Positions 8,967 to 17,666 of a stretch of 64,000 nucleotides of DNA are shown here, piece after piece. The notes beneath the pieces were generated by a model, which saw only the letters and a program-made list of their open reading frames with translations, did no database searches and was not told the DNA's origin. Numbering within the stretch: the first letter of the stretch is position 1; each line of letters starts with the position of its first letter. The DNA is from Pseudocolwellia agarivorans (GTDB lineage: Bacteria; Pseudomonadota; Gammaproteobacteria; Enterobacterales; Alteromonadaceae): positions 658,336 to 722,335 of the forward strand of contig NZ_MUZU01000001.1 of the NCBI RefSeq assembly GCF_002000085.1, written 5' to 3'. Position numbers and translations under genes: made by a program.

Positions 8967-10951
8967 GTAAGTTTTGTCTCTGTTTCTAACTTTTGTTCTT
9001 CTGTATTATTGTTCAAGCTTTTTAAAAATGTAGCTGCTTGTTCAATATTTCGTGTGCGCTTCATCGCAGGTAAACTATTTAAAAACACTTCCCCGTACGG
9101 TTTATTAACGAGTCTATTGTCGCAAATAACCAAAACACCTTGGTCGCTTACATCTCGTATTAAACGCCCTACTCCTTGCTTTAAAGCAATAACTGCTTGA
9201 GGTAGTTGTATTTGCGAAAAAGGTTCGCCACCACGGCGTTTTACATCTTCACTTCTTGCTTGTAATAAGGGATCATCTGGCGAAGCAAAAGGTAACTTAT
9301 CAATAATAACACAAGTTAAGCTGCTTCCTCTTACATCGATACCTTCCCAAAAACTTGCCGTTGCTAATAAAACTGCGTGTTTTTGTTCAATAAATTCTTC
9401 AAGTAATTTTCTTTTTCCCATTTGCCCTTGTACTAACAACGGGTTTTCTATTTGCTCTGAAAGCAGTTCAGCAACTTGATGCATTACGCGATAACTAGTA
9501 AACAACATAAAGCAGGCTCCTTGGCTTGCTTCAATTAGCGGTAAAGCAATATTAGCTAACGCATTTGCACGGCTTTTATCATTAGCTTCAGGTAGATAAC
9601 GCGGTACAACAAGTTGTGATTGTTGCTCATAATCAAAAGGGCTTTCAAGTAATAAATGATTAGCGCTAGTTAAGCCTAAATGCTGAGCAAAATGTTCAAA
9701 CTTTCCGTCCACAGCCAGCGTTGCTGATGTAAATATCCAACCAGCACCTGATTCTTTAACATACTCACTAAATTTATCAGCAACAGATAATGGCGTTTTA
9801 TGAAGCACAACATGTCGAGGTGTTGTTTCATACCAAAAGCTCATGCCTAAAGCATCAACATCCACCATAATATCGTACTGTGCCAATAAATTAACGGCGC
9901 GTTCAAAACAATGATCAATCGCTTCATTACGCGATACACACAATTTGATCACCTGATACAAAAAATCCAAATCTACTTTTAACGAAGCGAACGCTTGACC
10001 AAAACGTTGTTGGTGATGTTTTTCTCGCCAGTTACCGCGTTCAGGATCATAATTAAATAACAGTCTAAATTCTTGGCTTGTTTTTAATAGCTTTTCAGCC
10101 GCTTTTCCTAATTGTTTAACATCCGTTAAGCTGGTTTTATAAACCTGAATAACATCGGTACATAAGTCTAATAATTGGCGAGTTGAAAATGCCTCACCAA
10201 AATACTCACTCGCAATATCGGCTATTTGATGGGCTTCATCAAAAATCATAATATCAGCTTTAGGAATTAGCTCACCAAAGCCGCTATCTTTTAATGCCAT
10301 GTCAGCAAAAAACAAATGATGATTCACCACAACCAAATCAGCATCAATCGCTTTCTGTCGTGCTTTTACCAAATAACAGTCTTCAATATTAGGACAATCT
10401 TTTGCTAAACAATTATCGACAGTGCTGGTAACAAAAGGAAATACCGGAGAGTTTTCAATAACATTAACCAGTTCGCCCGTATCCCCCGTATGAGTAACAT
10501 TTGCCCATTCTCTTACTTTTACAAAATCAGCTAAACTTTCGGCATCTAACTGCCCTCGCGATTCTTTATATTGATCAAGTCGATAAATACATAAATAGTT
10601 AGCGCGACCTTTCAACAAAGCAACTTGTGCCTGAGTCGCAAGAGACTTTTTAATAAGAGGTAAATCTTTATGAAATAACTGTTCTTGCAGGTTTTTAGTC
10701 CCTGTAGAAACAATGATTTTTTTTTGAGGTTCTTCTTTCACTGCTGCTTCTTTATTAGCAATGAGTGCAGGAATTAAATAAGCAAAGGTTTTACCTGTAC
10801 CTGTTCCAGCCTCCACAATTAACGATGACTTATTTTTAATTGAATTAGCCACTTCAATGGCCATATCAGTTTGGGCTTGGCGTGGTGAAAAGCCTGAAAT
10901 AGCGCTAGCTAATGCGCCATTTTCAGAAAAAGCATGCTCAACAGGAGTCAT
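8963..10951 (-). CDS. yoaA: DinG/XPD-type ATP-dependent DNA helicase YoaA
   Basis: A 662-residue superfamily 2 helicase. Walker A is EAGTGTGKTFAYLIPAL, Walker B is MIFDEAHQIAD, and late motifs include LLATASFWEGIDVRG and QGVGRLIRD. Cysteines in NYLCIYRL and the cluster CLAKDCPNIEDC match the Fe-S cluster domain between helicase motifs I and II. The E. coli homologue acts with the HolC (chi) subunit of DNA polymerase III in repair of stalled forks; that is family knowledge. The residue pattern fits YoaA better than DinG because of the Fe-S spacing and the tsaB neighbour. First gene of the minus-strand run. Confidence 0.92.
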   Translation of the reverse strand: MTPVEHAFSENGALASAISGFSPRQAQTDMAIEVANSIKNKSSLIVEAGTGTGKTFAYLIPALIANKEAAVKEEPQKKIIVSTGTKNLQEQLFHKDLPLIKKSLATQAQVALLKGRANYLCIYRLDQYKESRGQLDAESLADFVKVREWANVTHTGDTGELVNVIENSPVFPFVTSTVDNCLAKDCPNIEDCYLVKARQKAIDADLVVVNHHLFFADMALKDSGFGELIPKADIMIFDEAHQIADIASEYFGEAFSTRQLLDLCTDVIQVYKTSLTDVKQLGKAAEKLLKTSQEFRLLFNYDPERGNWREKHHQQRFGQAFASLKVDLDFLYQVIKLCVSRNEAIDHCFERAVNLLAQYDIMVDVDALGMSFWYETTPRHVVLHKTPLSVADKFSEYVKESGAGWIFTSATLAVDGKFEHFAQHLGLTSANHLLLESPFDYEQQSQLVVPRYLPEANDKSRANALANIALPLIEASQGACFMLFTSYRVMHQVAELLSEQIENPLLVQGQMGKRKLLEEFIEQKHAVLLATASFWEGIDVRGSSLTCVIIDKLPFASPDDPLLQARSEDVKRRGGEPFSQIQLPQAVIALKQGVGRLIRDVSDQGVLVICDNRLVNKPYGEVFLNSLPAMKRTRNIEQAATFLKSLNNNTEEQKLETETKLT

Positions 10952-11054
10952 CTACAGCAGGATTCTTTTAGATTAAGTTAATTGCGTTCTATTATAAGGA
11001 AATGAAGGAGAAAAAATAGCGTTGAAGTAAAAATCACCGCGGAGACATACTTAA

Positions 11055-11345
11055 TCACACATATATATCTAAATGTGGAGGTTTATCTTCATCCTGCTTA
11101 GAATCAACGCTATCAGGCATTTCTTCTTCAGCATCATTTTTTTTAAGCTTATCTGCTTGCTTTTGCTTAGCTTGCTCTTTTTCTAAATCACTCTCTACAT
11201 ATTCAGCATGCTGTTCTAGGTGATCAAAATCTTCTGTTAATTCAGCTGTTGCTGGTTCTTTAGCTGGTCCCTTAACTTTAGAGTTTGCGGGTTTTATTGG
11301 CGTTTGAACAACACGCCTCAACTGAGTGGTAAAAATATCCATCAT
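11055..11345 (-). CDS. Small acidic, charged protein of unknown function
   Basis: 96 residues, almost entirely Lys/Glu/Asp/Gln, with a probable long helix (HLEQHAEYVESDLEKEQAKQ and onward) and an ordered-looking C-terminal tail PPHLDIYV. There is no signal peptide or membrane segment, and I do not recognise it. Its start has two ATG codons in a row. It is separated from yoaA by about 100 bp and may be its own unit. Confidence 0.6.
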   Translation of the reverse strand: MMDIFTTQLRRVVQTPIKPANSKVKGPAKEPATAELTEDFDHLEQHAEYVESDLEKEQAKQKQADKLKKNDAEEEMPDSVDSKQDEDKPPHLDIYV

Positions 11346-11579
11346 GCTGCCCTCCGCAATTTAACATTAAATACTAATAGCTCTATTATCGGCTTGTAAG
11401 AGAAAACCTTTACTATCTTAGATCAATATTTCATATTAAATAGTTAAGAAATACTTGCCCTAAAAGCAAATAAACAGTATTGTACGCTCCATTAAACAGA
11501 TTAAAAATATTTCTGTACTGAAATTTCTACGTAATGAATATTAAACAGAAAACGACACGTTTTCCAAAACGAGAAAATA

Positions 11580-11624
11580 ATGAATTTAAACCTGAACTTA
11601 CATCATCATCACCATACGGATTAG
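11580..11624 (+). CDS. hisL: His operon leader peptide HisL
   Basis: A 14-codon frame reading MNLNLNLHHHHHTD followed by TAG. Five consecutive His codons just before a Rho-independent terminator, upstream of hisG, are the hallmark of his attenuation. It is shorter than the 16-residue, seven-His leader of E. coli. A possible 5-bp hairpin (CTCAG at 11628-11632 with CTGAG at 11642-11646) lies between leader and terminator. Confidence 0.9.
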   Translation: MNLNLNLHHHHHTD

Positions 11625-11690
11625 CTGCTCAGGTTTATTCGCTGAGGGGCTGTGACCTTTCAGTGGTAATCGAAATATAGAATTTTCTAA

Positions 11691-11725
11691 AACCCCCGAA
11701 AGAGTCATCTCTCTCGGGGGTTTTT
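11691..11725 (+). terminator. His operon attenuator (terminator hairpin)
   Basis: AACCCCCGAAAGAG and CTCTCTCGGGGGTTTTT form a 12-bp GC-rich stem with one mismatch and a T tract, between hisL and hisG. Ribosome stalling at the His codons of hisL would be expected to favour an alternative fold and read-through when charged tRNA-His is scarce. Confidence 0.88.
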
Positions 11726-11798
11726 ACGTTTAGCTCTATCAGCTTAACGAAACAAGAATGATCAAATTTAAAATTTTAAAATTAATAGGACATTAAGC

Positions 11799-12698
11799 AT
11801 GACAACTGAAACACGTTTACGCATAGCAATGCAAAAATCAGGTCGTCTTAGCGACGATACACAAGCTCTATTTAAACGTTGTGGTTTAAAAATCAACGTT
11901 ACAGATAGAAGATTACTCGCTCATGTTGCTAATATGCCTATTGATATTATGCGTGTAAGAAGCAGCGATATTCCTGGGTTAATTATGGATGGCGTATGTG
12001 ATTTAGGTATTGTTGGCGACAACACGCTTGAAGAAGAAGAATTAGCACGCGCTTTAATTGGTAGCAAAAATGAATACATTCGTACAACACCATTAGATTT
12101 TGGTGGCTGTCGTTTTTCTATCGCTATGCCTGAAGAGTTTGAATATACCGGCCTTAAATGTTTAGACGGTTTACGATTTGCAACAACCTACCCACAATTA
12201 TTAACTCGTTTTGCCAAAGAAAATAACATAAACGTTGAGTTTTGTTTATTAAAAGGTTCGGTAGAAGTGGCTCCTCGTGTAGGTTTAGCTGACGGTATTT
12301 GTGATTTAGTGTCAACAGGCGCTACTTTAGAAGCCAACGGATTAAAAGAAGTTGCTGAAGTATTTCGTTCAAAAGCCTCATTAATACAACGTGCAGATAC
12401 CTTAAACCCAGAAAAGCAAGCTATTTTAGATACCTTATTGCCACGTATACACGGCGTAATGAAAGCCAAAGAAAGCAAATACATTATGCTACACGCACCT
12501 AAAGACAAAATTGCTGAAGTAAGCACTTTAATGCCGGGAACTGAAACACCAACAATTTTACCTTTAGCGGGCCGTGAAGACATGGTTGCCGTACACGTTG
12601 TTGCTACAGAAACATTTTTCTGGGAAACTATGGAAAAATTAAAAGATTTAGGTTGTCACTCAATTCTTGTAATGCCAATTGAAAAGATGATGGGCTAA
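11799..12698 (+). CDS. hisG: ATP phosphoribosyltransferase HisG (long form)
   Basis: First step of histidine synthesis: ATP plus PRPP to N1-(5-phosphoribosyl)-ATP. At 299 residues this is the long form, with a C-terminal ACT-like regulatory domain ([12 protein letters not shown]... [18 protein letters not shown]), so no HisZ partner is needed and feedback inhibition by histidine is expected. The N-terminus [20 protein letters not shown] and the segments [17 protein letters not shown] and [18 protein letters not shown] are characteristic. ATG follows TAGGA at 8-nt spacing. First structural gene of the operon, behind the attenuator; hisD begins 3 bp after its stop. Confidence 0.97.
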   Translation: MTTETRLRIAMQKSGRLSDDTQALFKRCGLKINVTDRRLLAHVANMPIDIMRVRSSDIPGLIMDGVCDLGIVGDNTLEEEELARALIGSKNEYIRTTPLDFGGCRFSIAMPEEFEYTGLKCLDGLRFATTYPQLLTRFAKENNINVEFCLLKGSVEVAPRVGLADGICDLVSTGATLEANGLKEVAEVFRSKASLIQRADTLNPEKQAILDTLLPRIHGVMKAKESKYIMLHAPKDKIAEVSTLMPGTETPTILPLAGREDMVAVHVVATETFFWETMEKLKDLGCHSILVMPIEKMMG

Positions 12699-12701
12699 AC
12701 A

Positions 12702-14006
12702 ATGAAATACCCTATAGTTAATTGGTCGTTACTCGACGAAAAAGCTAAACAAGACACGTTAGCACGCCCTGCTATTGCTGATAGTGCCACGCTATCAGCG
12801 CAAGTAGCGAGCATTCTTGACTTGGTAAAAACACAAGGTGATAAAGCATTATACGATTTAACTGAAAAGTTCGATGGTATTGCATTAAAAACCTTAACCG
12901 TTTCTCAAGAGCAAGTAGAAGCCGCTGTAAAAGCACTTTCACCAAAACGCTTAAAAGCGATTGAAACGGCTTATGGTCAAATTAAACGTTTTCACGAAGC
13001 ACAAAAGCATCAAGATATTGCCGTTGAAACAACACCCGGCGTTAACTGTGTTTTAAAGTCTGAAGCCATTGAAAGTGTTGGTTTATATATACCAGCAGGC
13101 AGTGCGCCATTACCTTCAACGGTATTAATGCTAGGTGTACCATCACAAATTGCCGGTTGTAAAAGATCAGTATTAGTATGCCCACCAGACAAAGATGGCA
13201 AATTAGCTAACGAAATTTTAGCTGCTGCAAATTTATGTGGCATTACCGAAATATACACAGTGGGTGGCGCACAAGCTTGTGCCGCGTTAGCTTTTGGTAC
13301 TGAAACCATTAAGTCGGTGAATAAAGTGTTTGGCCCAGGCAATAAATTTGTAACTGAAGCTAAAAAGCAGCTGTCTCAACAAGTCGCTGGTTTTGCCATT
13401 GATATGCCTGCTGGCCCTTCTGAAGTATTAGTGATTGGTGACGAAAACAGTAACCCTGCTTTCATCGCATCAGATCTATTATCTCAAGCAGAGCACGGTC
13501 CAGACAGCCAAGTTATTTTAGTGTCAAACAGCGAAAGTTTATTAACCGCTGTAGATGTTGAATTACAAAAGCAAGTGGCTTTATTAAGCCGTTGCAATAT
13601 AGCTACCGCCGCTCTTGAACACTGTCGTTTAATTTTAACAACGTCTATTGAACAAGCCATTGAAGTATCGAACGAATATGGTCCAGAACATTTAATTATA
13701 CAAACCGATAACGCGAGTAGCTTAGTAAGTAAGTTACGTAATGCAGGTTCTATTTTTGTAGGTGCTTTTACACCAGAATCTGCTGGTGATTATGCAAGTG
13801 GTACAAACCACGTATTACCTACTTATGGTTATTCAAAAGTGGTAAGCAGCTTATCTTTAGCCGATTTTTCACGACGTTTTACTGTACAAGAAATTACACG
13901 CTCTGGTTTAGCAAGTTTAGCTGAATGTATTATCGAACTTACTGATGCTGAAGGATTAGATGCTCACCAACGTGCTGTCACTATTCGTTTAGAGGATGCA
14001 AAGTAA
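12702..14006 (+). CDS. hisD: Histidinol dehydrogenase HisD
   Basis: Catalyses the last two oxidations, L-histidinol to L-histidine, with NAD+ and Zn2+. 434 residues, as in E. coli. Recognisable segments are SVGLYIPAGSAPLPSTVLML, VGGAQACAALAFGTETI, VFGPGNKFVTEAK, DMPAGPSEVLVI, the zinc-ligand region AEHGPDSQV and the C-terminal GTNHVLPTYGYSK. It is packed between hisG (3 bp) and hisC (1 bp gap to the preferred hisC start). Confidence 0.97.
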   Translation: MKYPIVNWSLLDEKAKQDTLARPAIADSATLSAQVASILDLVKTQGDKALYDLTEKFDGIALKTLTVSQEQVEAAVKALSPKRLKAIETAYGQIKRFHEAQKHQDIAVETTPGVNCVLKSEAIESVGLYIPAGSAPLPSTVLMLGVPSQIAGCKRSVLVCPPDKDGKLANEILAAANLCGITEIYTVGGAQACAALAFGTETIKSVNKVFGPGNKFVTEAKKQLSQQVAGFAIDMPAGPSEVLVIGDENSNPAFIASDLLSQAEHGPDSQVILVSNSESLLTAVDVELQKQVALLSRCNIATAALEHCRLILTTSIEQAIEVSNEYGPEHLIIQTDNASSLVSKLRNAGSIFVGAFTPESAGDYASGTNHVLPTYGYSKVVSSLSLADFSRRFTVQEITRSGLASLAECIIELTDAEGLDAHQRAVTIRLEDAK

Positions 14007-14007
14007 T

Positions 14008-15132
14008 ATGAGTAATTCTAATTCAACCGTACCCTCAATAGTAAACAAGCTCGCTAGAGCTGAACTGGTAGACATGCTCCCCTATGAGTCAGCTCGTCGC
14101 TTACATGCTGGCAATGGTGAGTTTAACAATAAAATTTGGTTAAACGCTAACGAAGCTGCAGGATTAGGAAATTATGAGATCAGCGCTGACTGTATAAATC
14201 GTTACCCTGACTTTCAACCTGACTCATTAATAAACGCCTACAGTGAATATAGCCAACAGCCTAAAAGCAATATACTTGCAACACGTGGTGCAGATGAAGG
14301 TATTGAATTAATTATTCGTACGTTTTGTAAAGCGTATGAAGACAACATTCTTATTTGCCCACCAACATATGGTATGTATGCCATTAGTGCTGAAAATCAC
14401 GGTGCTGGCATTGTTAAAGTACCTTTGCAAAGTGAAACAGGTATCAACGAATTAGATATTAACGCGCTAAAGCAACAAGTGGGTAATGCAAAAGTTGTGT
14501 TTTTATGTTCGCCGGGCAATCCTACAGGTAATTTATTACCTCACGCACAAATTAAAGAAGTACTTGAGCTATTTAAAGACACCGCTATGGTAGTTGTTGA
14601 TGAAGCTTATATCGAATTTAGTGCAGATAAATCGGTTGCTAGCTGGTTACCTCAGTACGATAATTTAATTGTTTTAAGAACCTTATCTAAAGCTTTTGCA
14701 TTAGCTGGTTTACGCTGCGGATTTACTTTAGCAAATAGTGATGTTATTGCGATGTTAAGTAAAGTCATTGCGCCTTACCCTATTTCAGCACCTGTTGCAG
14801 AAATAGCAAGTAAAGCGTTAAAAGGTGATAACTTAACGGTAATGACCGAACGTGTTAAATCTACCAACACGCTTGCTAAAGAACTGTCTACTTGGTTAAA
14901 AGCACAACAATGGTGTACTCAAGTTTTTCCAACGGATGCAAACTTTGTGTTATTTAAAACACCTCATAAAGCTTTTGTTTTTGAAGCACTTTTAGCAGAA
15001 AACATATTAATTAGAGATCAATCTAAACAACCGCAACTAGCCGATTGTTTACGTATTAGTATTGGCAGTAAGTCAGAATTAGCTTCATTAAAACAAGTTA
15101 TTGAAACAGCATTTTCTAACTTAAAATCTTAA
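14008..15132 (+). CDS. hisC: Histidinol-phosphate aminotransferase HisC
   Basis: PLP-dependent transamination of imidazole acetol-phosphate to L-histidinol phosphate. Fold type I aminotransferase segments include TRGADEGIELIIRTF, CPPTYGMYAISAE, SPGNPTGNLLP, VVVDEAYIEFS and the PLP-lysine region RTLSKAFALAGLRCGF. The frame opens at 13996, but that ATG has GAGG directly against it; the ATG at 14008 is 12 nt after GAGG and gives 374 residues (MSNSNSTVPS), which I prefer. Separated from hisB by 24 bp. Confidence 0.95.
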   Translation: MSNSNSTVPSIVNKLARAELVDMLPYESARRLHAGNGEFNNKIWLNANEAAGLGNYEISADCINRYPDFQPDSLINAYSEYSQQPKSNILATRGADEGIELIIRTFCKAYEDNILICPPTYGMYAISAENHGAGIVKVPLQSETGINELDINALKQQVGNAKVVFLCSPGNPTGNLLPHAQIKEVLELFKDTAMVVVDEAYIEFSADKSVASWLPQYDNLIVLRTLSKAFALAGLRCGFTLANSDVIAMLSKVIAPYPISAPVAEIASKALKGDNLTVMTERVKSTNTLAKELSTWLKAQQWCTQVFPTDANFVLFKTPHKAFVFEALLAENILIRDQSKQPQLADCLRISIGSKSELASLKQVIETAFSNLKS

Positions 15133-15156
15133 ACAAGCAAACTACAGAGAAATAAA

Positions 15157-16227
15157 ATGGCACAGCAAAACATATTATTTATTGATCGCGATGGCACCTT
15201 AATTGAAGAACCGATCAGCGACAAACAAGTAGATACCTTAGAAAAGCTTGTTTTTGAACCTAATGTAATTCCTGTTTTACTAAAATTACAAAGCAAAGGT
15301 TATCGCTTAGTAATGGTATCAAACCAAGATGGCTTAGGTACCGACAGCTACCCACAAAGCGACTTTGATTTACCTCATAACAAGATGATGGATATTTTCG
15401 CTTCTCAAGGTGTTATTTTTGATGACGTTTTATTATGTCCTCACTTTGATTCAGACAACTGCTCTTGCCGTAAACCTAAGCTAGGATTGGTAAGCGAGTA
15501 CTTACAACAAGGTAAAGTTAACTTTGCTAACTCTTTTGTTATTGGTGACAGAATTACTGACATTCAATTAGCTGAAAATATGGGGATTACAGGTATTCAA
15601 TATAATCCTGAAACCCTAAATTGGAACGACATTGCTGAGCAGTTACTTGTTAAAGCACGTACTTCTAAAGTAACTCGTACCACTAAAGAAACCGACATTA
15701 ATATTGAAATAAACTTAGATAAAGTAGGCGCTTCAGACATTAATACTGGCCTTGGCTTTTTTGACCACATGTTAGATCAAATATCTACCCATGCGGGATT
15801 TTCAATGATTGTTAAAGTAGATGGTGATTACCATATTGATGATCATCATAGCGTTGAAGATACTGGCCTTGCTTTAGGCCAAGCTTTAAAAGAAGCGCTA
15901 GGTGATAAACGCGGTATTGGCCGTTTTGGTTTTGTATTACCTATGGACGAATGCCGTGCAGAATGTAGCTTAGATATTTCAGGTCGCCCTTGGTTAGAGT
16001 TTAACGCAAACTTTAGCACCGAAATGGTAGGTGGTATGTCTACACAAATGGTACATCACTTCTTCCATTCGTTATCACAAGCTATGGCTGTTACGTTACA
16101 TTTATCAACAAGCGACGGTAACTGTCATCATCAAGTAGAAAGTTTATTTAAAGTATTTGGCCGCGCATTACGTCAAGCAATTGAAGTAAAAGGCGATGTT
16201 TTACCTAGCTCAAAAGGGTCATTGTAA
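15157..16227 (+). CDS. hisB: Bifunctional histidinol-phosphatase / imidazoleglycerol-phosphate dehydratase HisB
   Basis: A fusion of two steps. The N-terminal HAD phosphatase (about residues 1-165) has [12 protein letters not shown] with the nucleophile and acid Asp, and a Zn-binding Cys/His cluster [11 protein letters not shown]. The C-terminal dehydratase (about 168-356) has [32 protein letters not shown] and [13 protein letters not shown] with metal-binding His/Glu. The bifunctional form is typical of enteric and related gammaproteobacteria. Its stop overlaps the hisH start by one base (TAATG). Confidence 0.97.
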   Translation: MAQQNILFIDRDGTLIEEPISDKQVDTLEKLVFEPNVIPVLLKLQSKGYRLVMVSNQDGLGTDSYPQSDFDLPHNKMMDIFASQGVIFDDVLLCPHFDSDNCSCRKPKLGLVSEYLQQGKVNFANSFVIGDRITDIQLAENMGITGIQYNPETLNWNDIAEQLLVKARTSKVTRTTKETDINIEINLDKVGASDINTGLGFFDHMLDQISTHAGFSMIVKVDGDYHIDDHHSVEDTGLALGQALKEALGDKRGIGRFGFVLPMDECRAECSLDISGRPWLEFNANFSTEMVGGMSTQMVHHFFHSLSQAMAVTLHLSTSDGNCHHQVESLFKVFGRALRQAIEVKGDVLPSSKGSL

Positions 16228-16853
16228 TGTCGAGCAGTAATTCAAAACTAAACGTTATTGTTGATACCAGTTGTGCCAACTTATCTTCAGTACAATTTGC
16301 TGTTGAGCGCATAGGTTTAAAAGCGCTCATTACAGATGATGTTGAAATTATAAAATCTGCTGATAAAGTAATTTTACCCGGTGTTGGTAATGCTAAACAT
16401 GCAATGGCTAACATCCATAAAAAAAATCTAGCCCCTACGATTCAAAGCTTAACTCAACCTGTTTTAGGTTTTTGTTTAGGTATGCAATTAATGACAGAAA
16501 GCTCTCATGAAGGAGATTTTTCTGGCGAGTTAGAAATAATTGATTGCTTAAACCTAATACCCACACAAGTAAAACCACTTGCAGCTAATGGCTTACGCTT
16601 GCCTCATATGGGTTGGAATACCTTAACTTCGGTAATCGAGCACCCTGTTTTTCAAGGTATTAACACGGGCGAATACTTTTACTTTGTACATAGTTTTGCT
16701 GTACCTGTAGGTGAATTTACTGCGGCTACTTGCCAATACGGCACTGAGTTTTCAGCCGCGATTGCTAAAGACAACTTTATTGGTTGTCAATTTCACCCTG
16801 AACGTTCAGGTAATGCCGGTAGTAAAATTATTAAAAACTTTTTGGAGATGTAA
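16227..16853 (+). CDS. hisH: Imidazole glycerol phosphate synthase, glutaminase subunit HisH
   Basis: Class I glutamine amidotransferase that delivers ammonia to HisF. 208 residues. The catalytic Cys is in LGFCLGMQLM, and the His-Glu pair in FHPERSG near the C-terminus. Its usual partner hisF is not downstream here: it lies 8.6 kb away, beyond the siderophore locus. The gene starts one base inside the hisB stop codon. Confidence 0.96.
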   Translation: MSSSNSKLNVIVDTSCANLSSVQFAVERIGLKALITDDVEIIKSADKVILPGVGNAKHAMANIHKKNLAPTIQSLTQPVLGFCLGMQLMTESSHEGDFSGELEIIDCLNLIPTQVKPLAANGLRLPHMGWNTLTSVIEHPVFQGINTGEYFYFVHSFAVPVGEFTAATCQYGTEFSAAIAKDNFIGCQFHPERSGNAGSKIIKNFLEM

Positions 16854-16856
16854 GCC

Positions 16857-17594
16857 ATGATGATCCCAGCAATAGACCTTATAAATGGTCAAGTAGTTCG
16901 ACTTTATCAAGGCGATTACGAACAAAAAACAAATTACGACTATACAGCAAAAGAACGTCAAGATTTATACGCACAAGCAGGTGCAACCGTAATGCACTTT
17001 GTTGACTTAGACGGCGCTAAAGATTCAACTAAACGCCAGCTAACGCTACTTAAAACATTAGTCAATCACGACACTATGACCATTCAAGTGGGTGGCGGTG
17101 TTCGTTGTAAAGAAGATGTTGAACAACTTTTAGCGGTAGGCGCTGACCGCGTAGTTATCGGCTCGTTAGCCATTAAACAACCTGAACTTGTTGCACAATG
17201 GATACAGGAATTTGGCGGCGAAAAAATCGTTTTAGCACTTGATGTTAAAATTGATGAAAACGCTAATAAAACCTTACCTACTCATGGCTGGATAAAAGAC
17301 AGTGGCGTTAACTTAGAAGAGTTATTAGAGCACTATCAAGACGCAGGCTTAAAACACGTACTTTGTACTGACATAAGTAAAGACGGTACGCTATCGGGTT
17401 CAAACGTTACTATGTACACTGAATTATGTGCACAATACCCTGAACTTGATTGGCAAGCATCCGGCGGCATTGGTTCATTAGACGATATTAAAGCCTTAAT
17501 CCCAACAGGTGTTAGCGGCGTAATTTTAGGTCGTTCATTACTTGAAGGTAAGTTTACATTGGAAGAAGCAATAGCTTGTTGGCCTAAACAATAA
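16857..17594 (+). CDS. hisA: ProFAR isomerase HisA
   Basis: Isomerises ProFAR to PRFAR; a TIM barrel with an Asp near each half-barrel start (MIPAIDLINGQVVRLYQGDY and VLCTDISKDGTLSG). The phosphate-binding loops VGGGVR and SGGIGS are intact. 245 residues, normal length. Last gene of the first block of the his operon; a strong hairpin terminator follows 26 bp after the stop, where hisF would normally come. Confidence 0.97.
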   Translation: MMIPAIDLINGQVVRLYQGDYEQKTNYDYTAKERQDLYAQAGATVMHFVDLDGAKDSTKRQLTLLKTLVNHDTMTIQVGGGVRCKEDVEQLLAVGADRVVIGSLAIKQPELVAQWIQEFGGEKIVLALDVKIDENANKTLPTHGWIKDSGVNLEELLEHYQDAGLKHVLCTDISKDGTLSGSNVTMYTELCAQYPELDWQASGGIGSLDDIKALIPTGVSGVILGRSLLEGKFTLEEAIACWPKQ

Positions 17595-17620
17595 TATTAC
17601 GGTGCTTGTTTATTCAAAAT

Positions 17621-17653
17621 AAAATGGACTCTATTTACAGAGTCCATTTTTTT
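17621..17653. terminator. Bidirectional terminator between hisA and the TonB receptor gene
   Basis: AAAATGGACTCT and AGAGTCCATTTTTTT form a 12-bp stem over a 6-nt loop, with A and T tracts on the two sides, so it can stop both the rightward his transcript and the leftward receptor transcript. Confidence 0.88.
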
Positions 17654-17666
17654 AATAGCTAACTTA

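Noticed and set aside
13996..14007. Upstream ATG for hisC
   Set aside because: The GAGG is directly against this ATG and it overlaps hisD; the ATG at 14008 has workable spacing.
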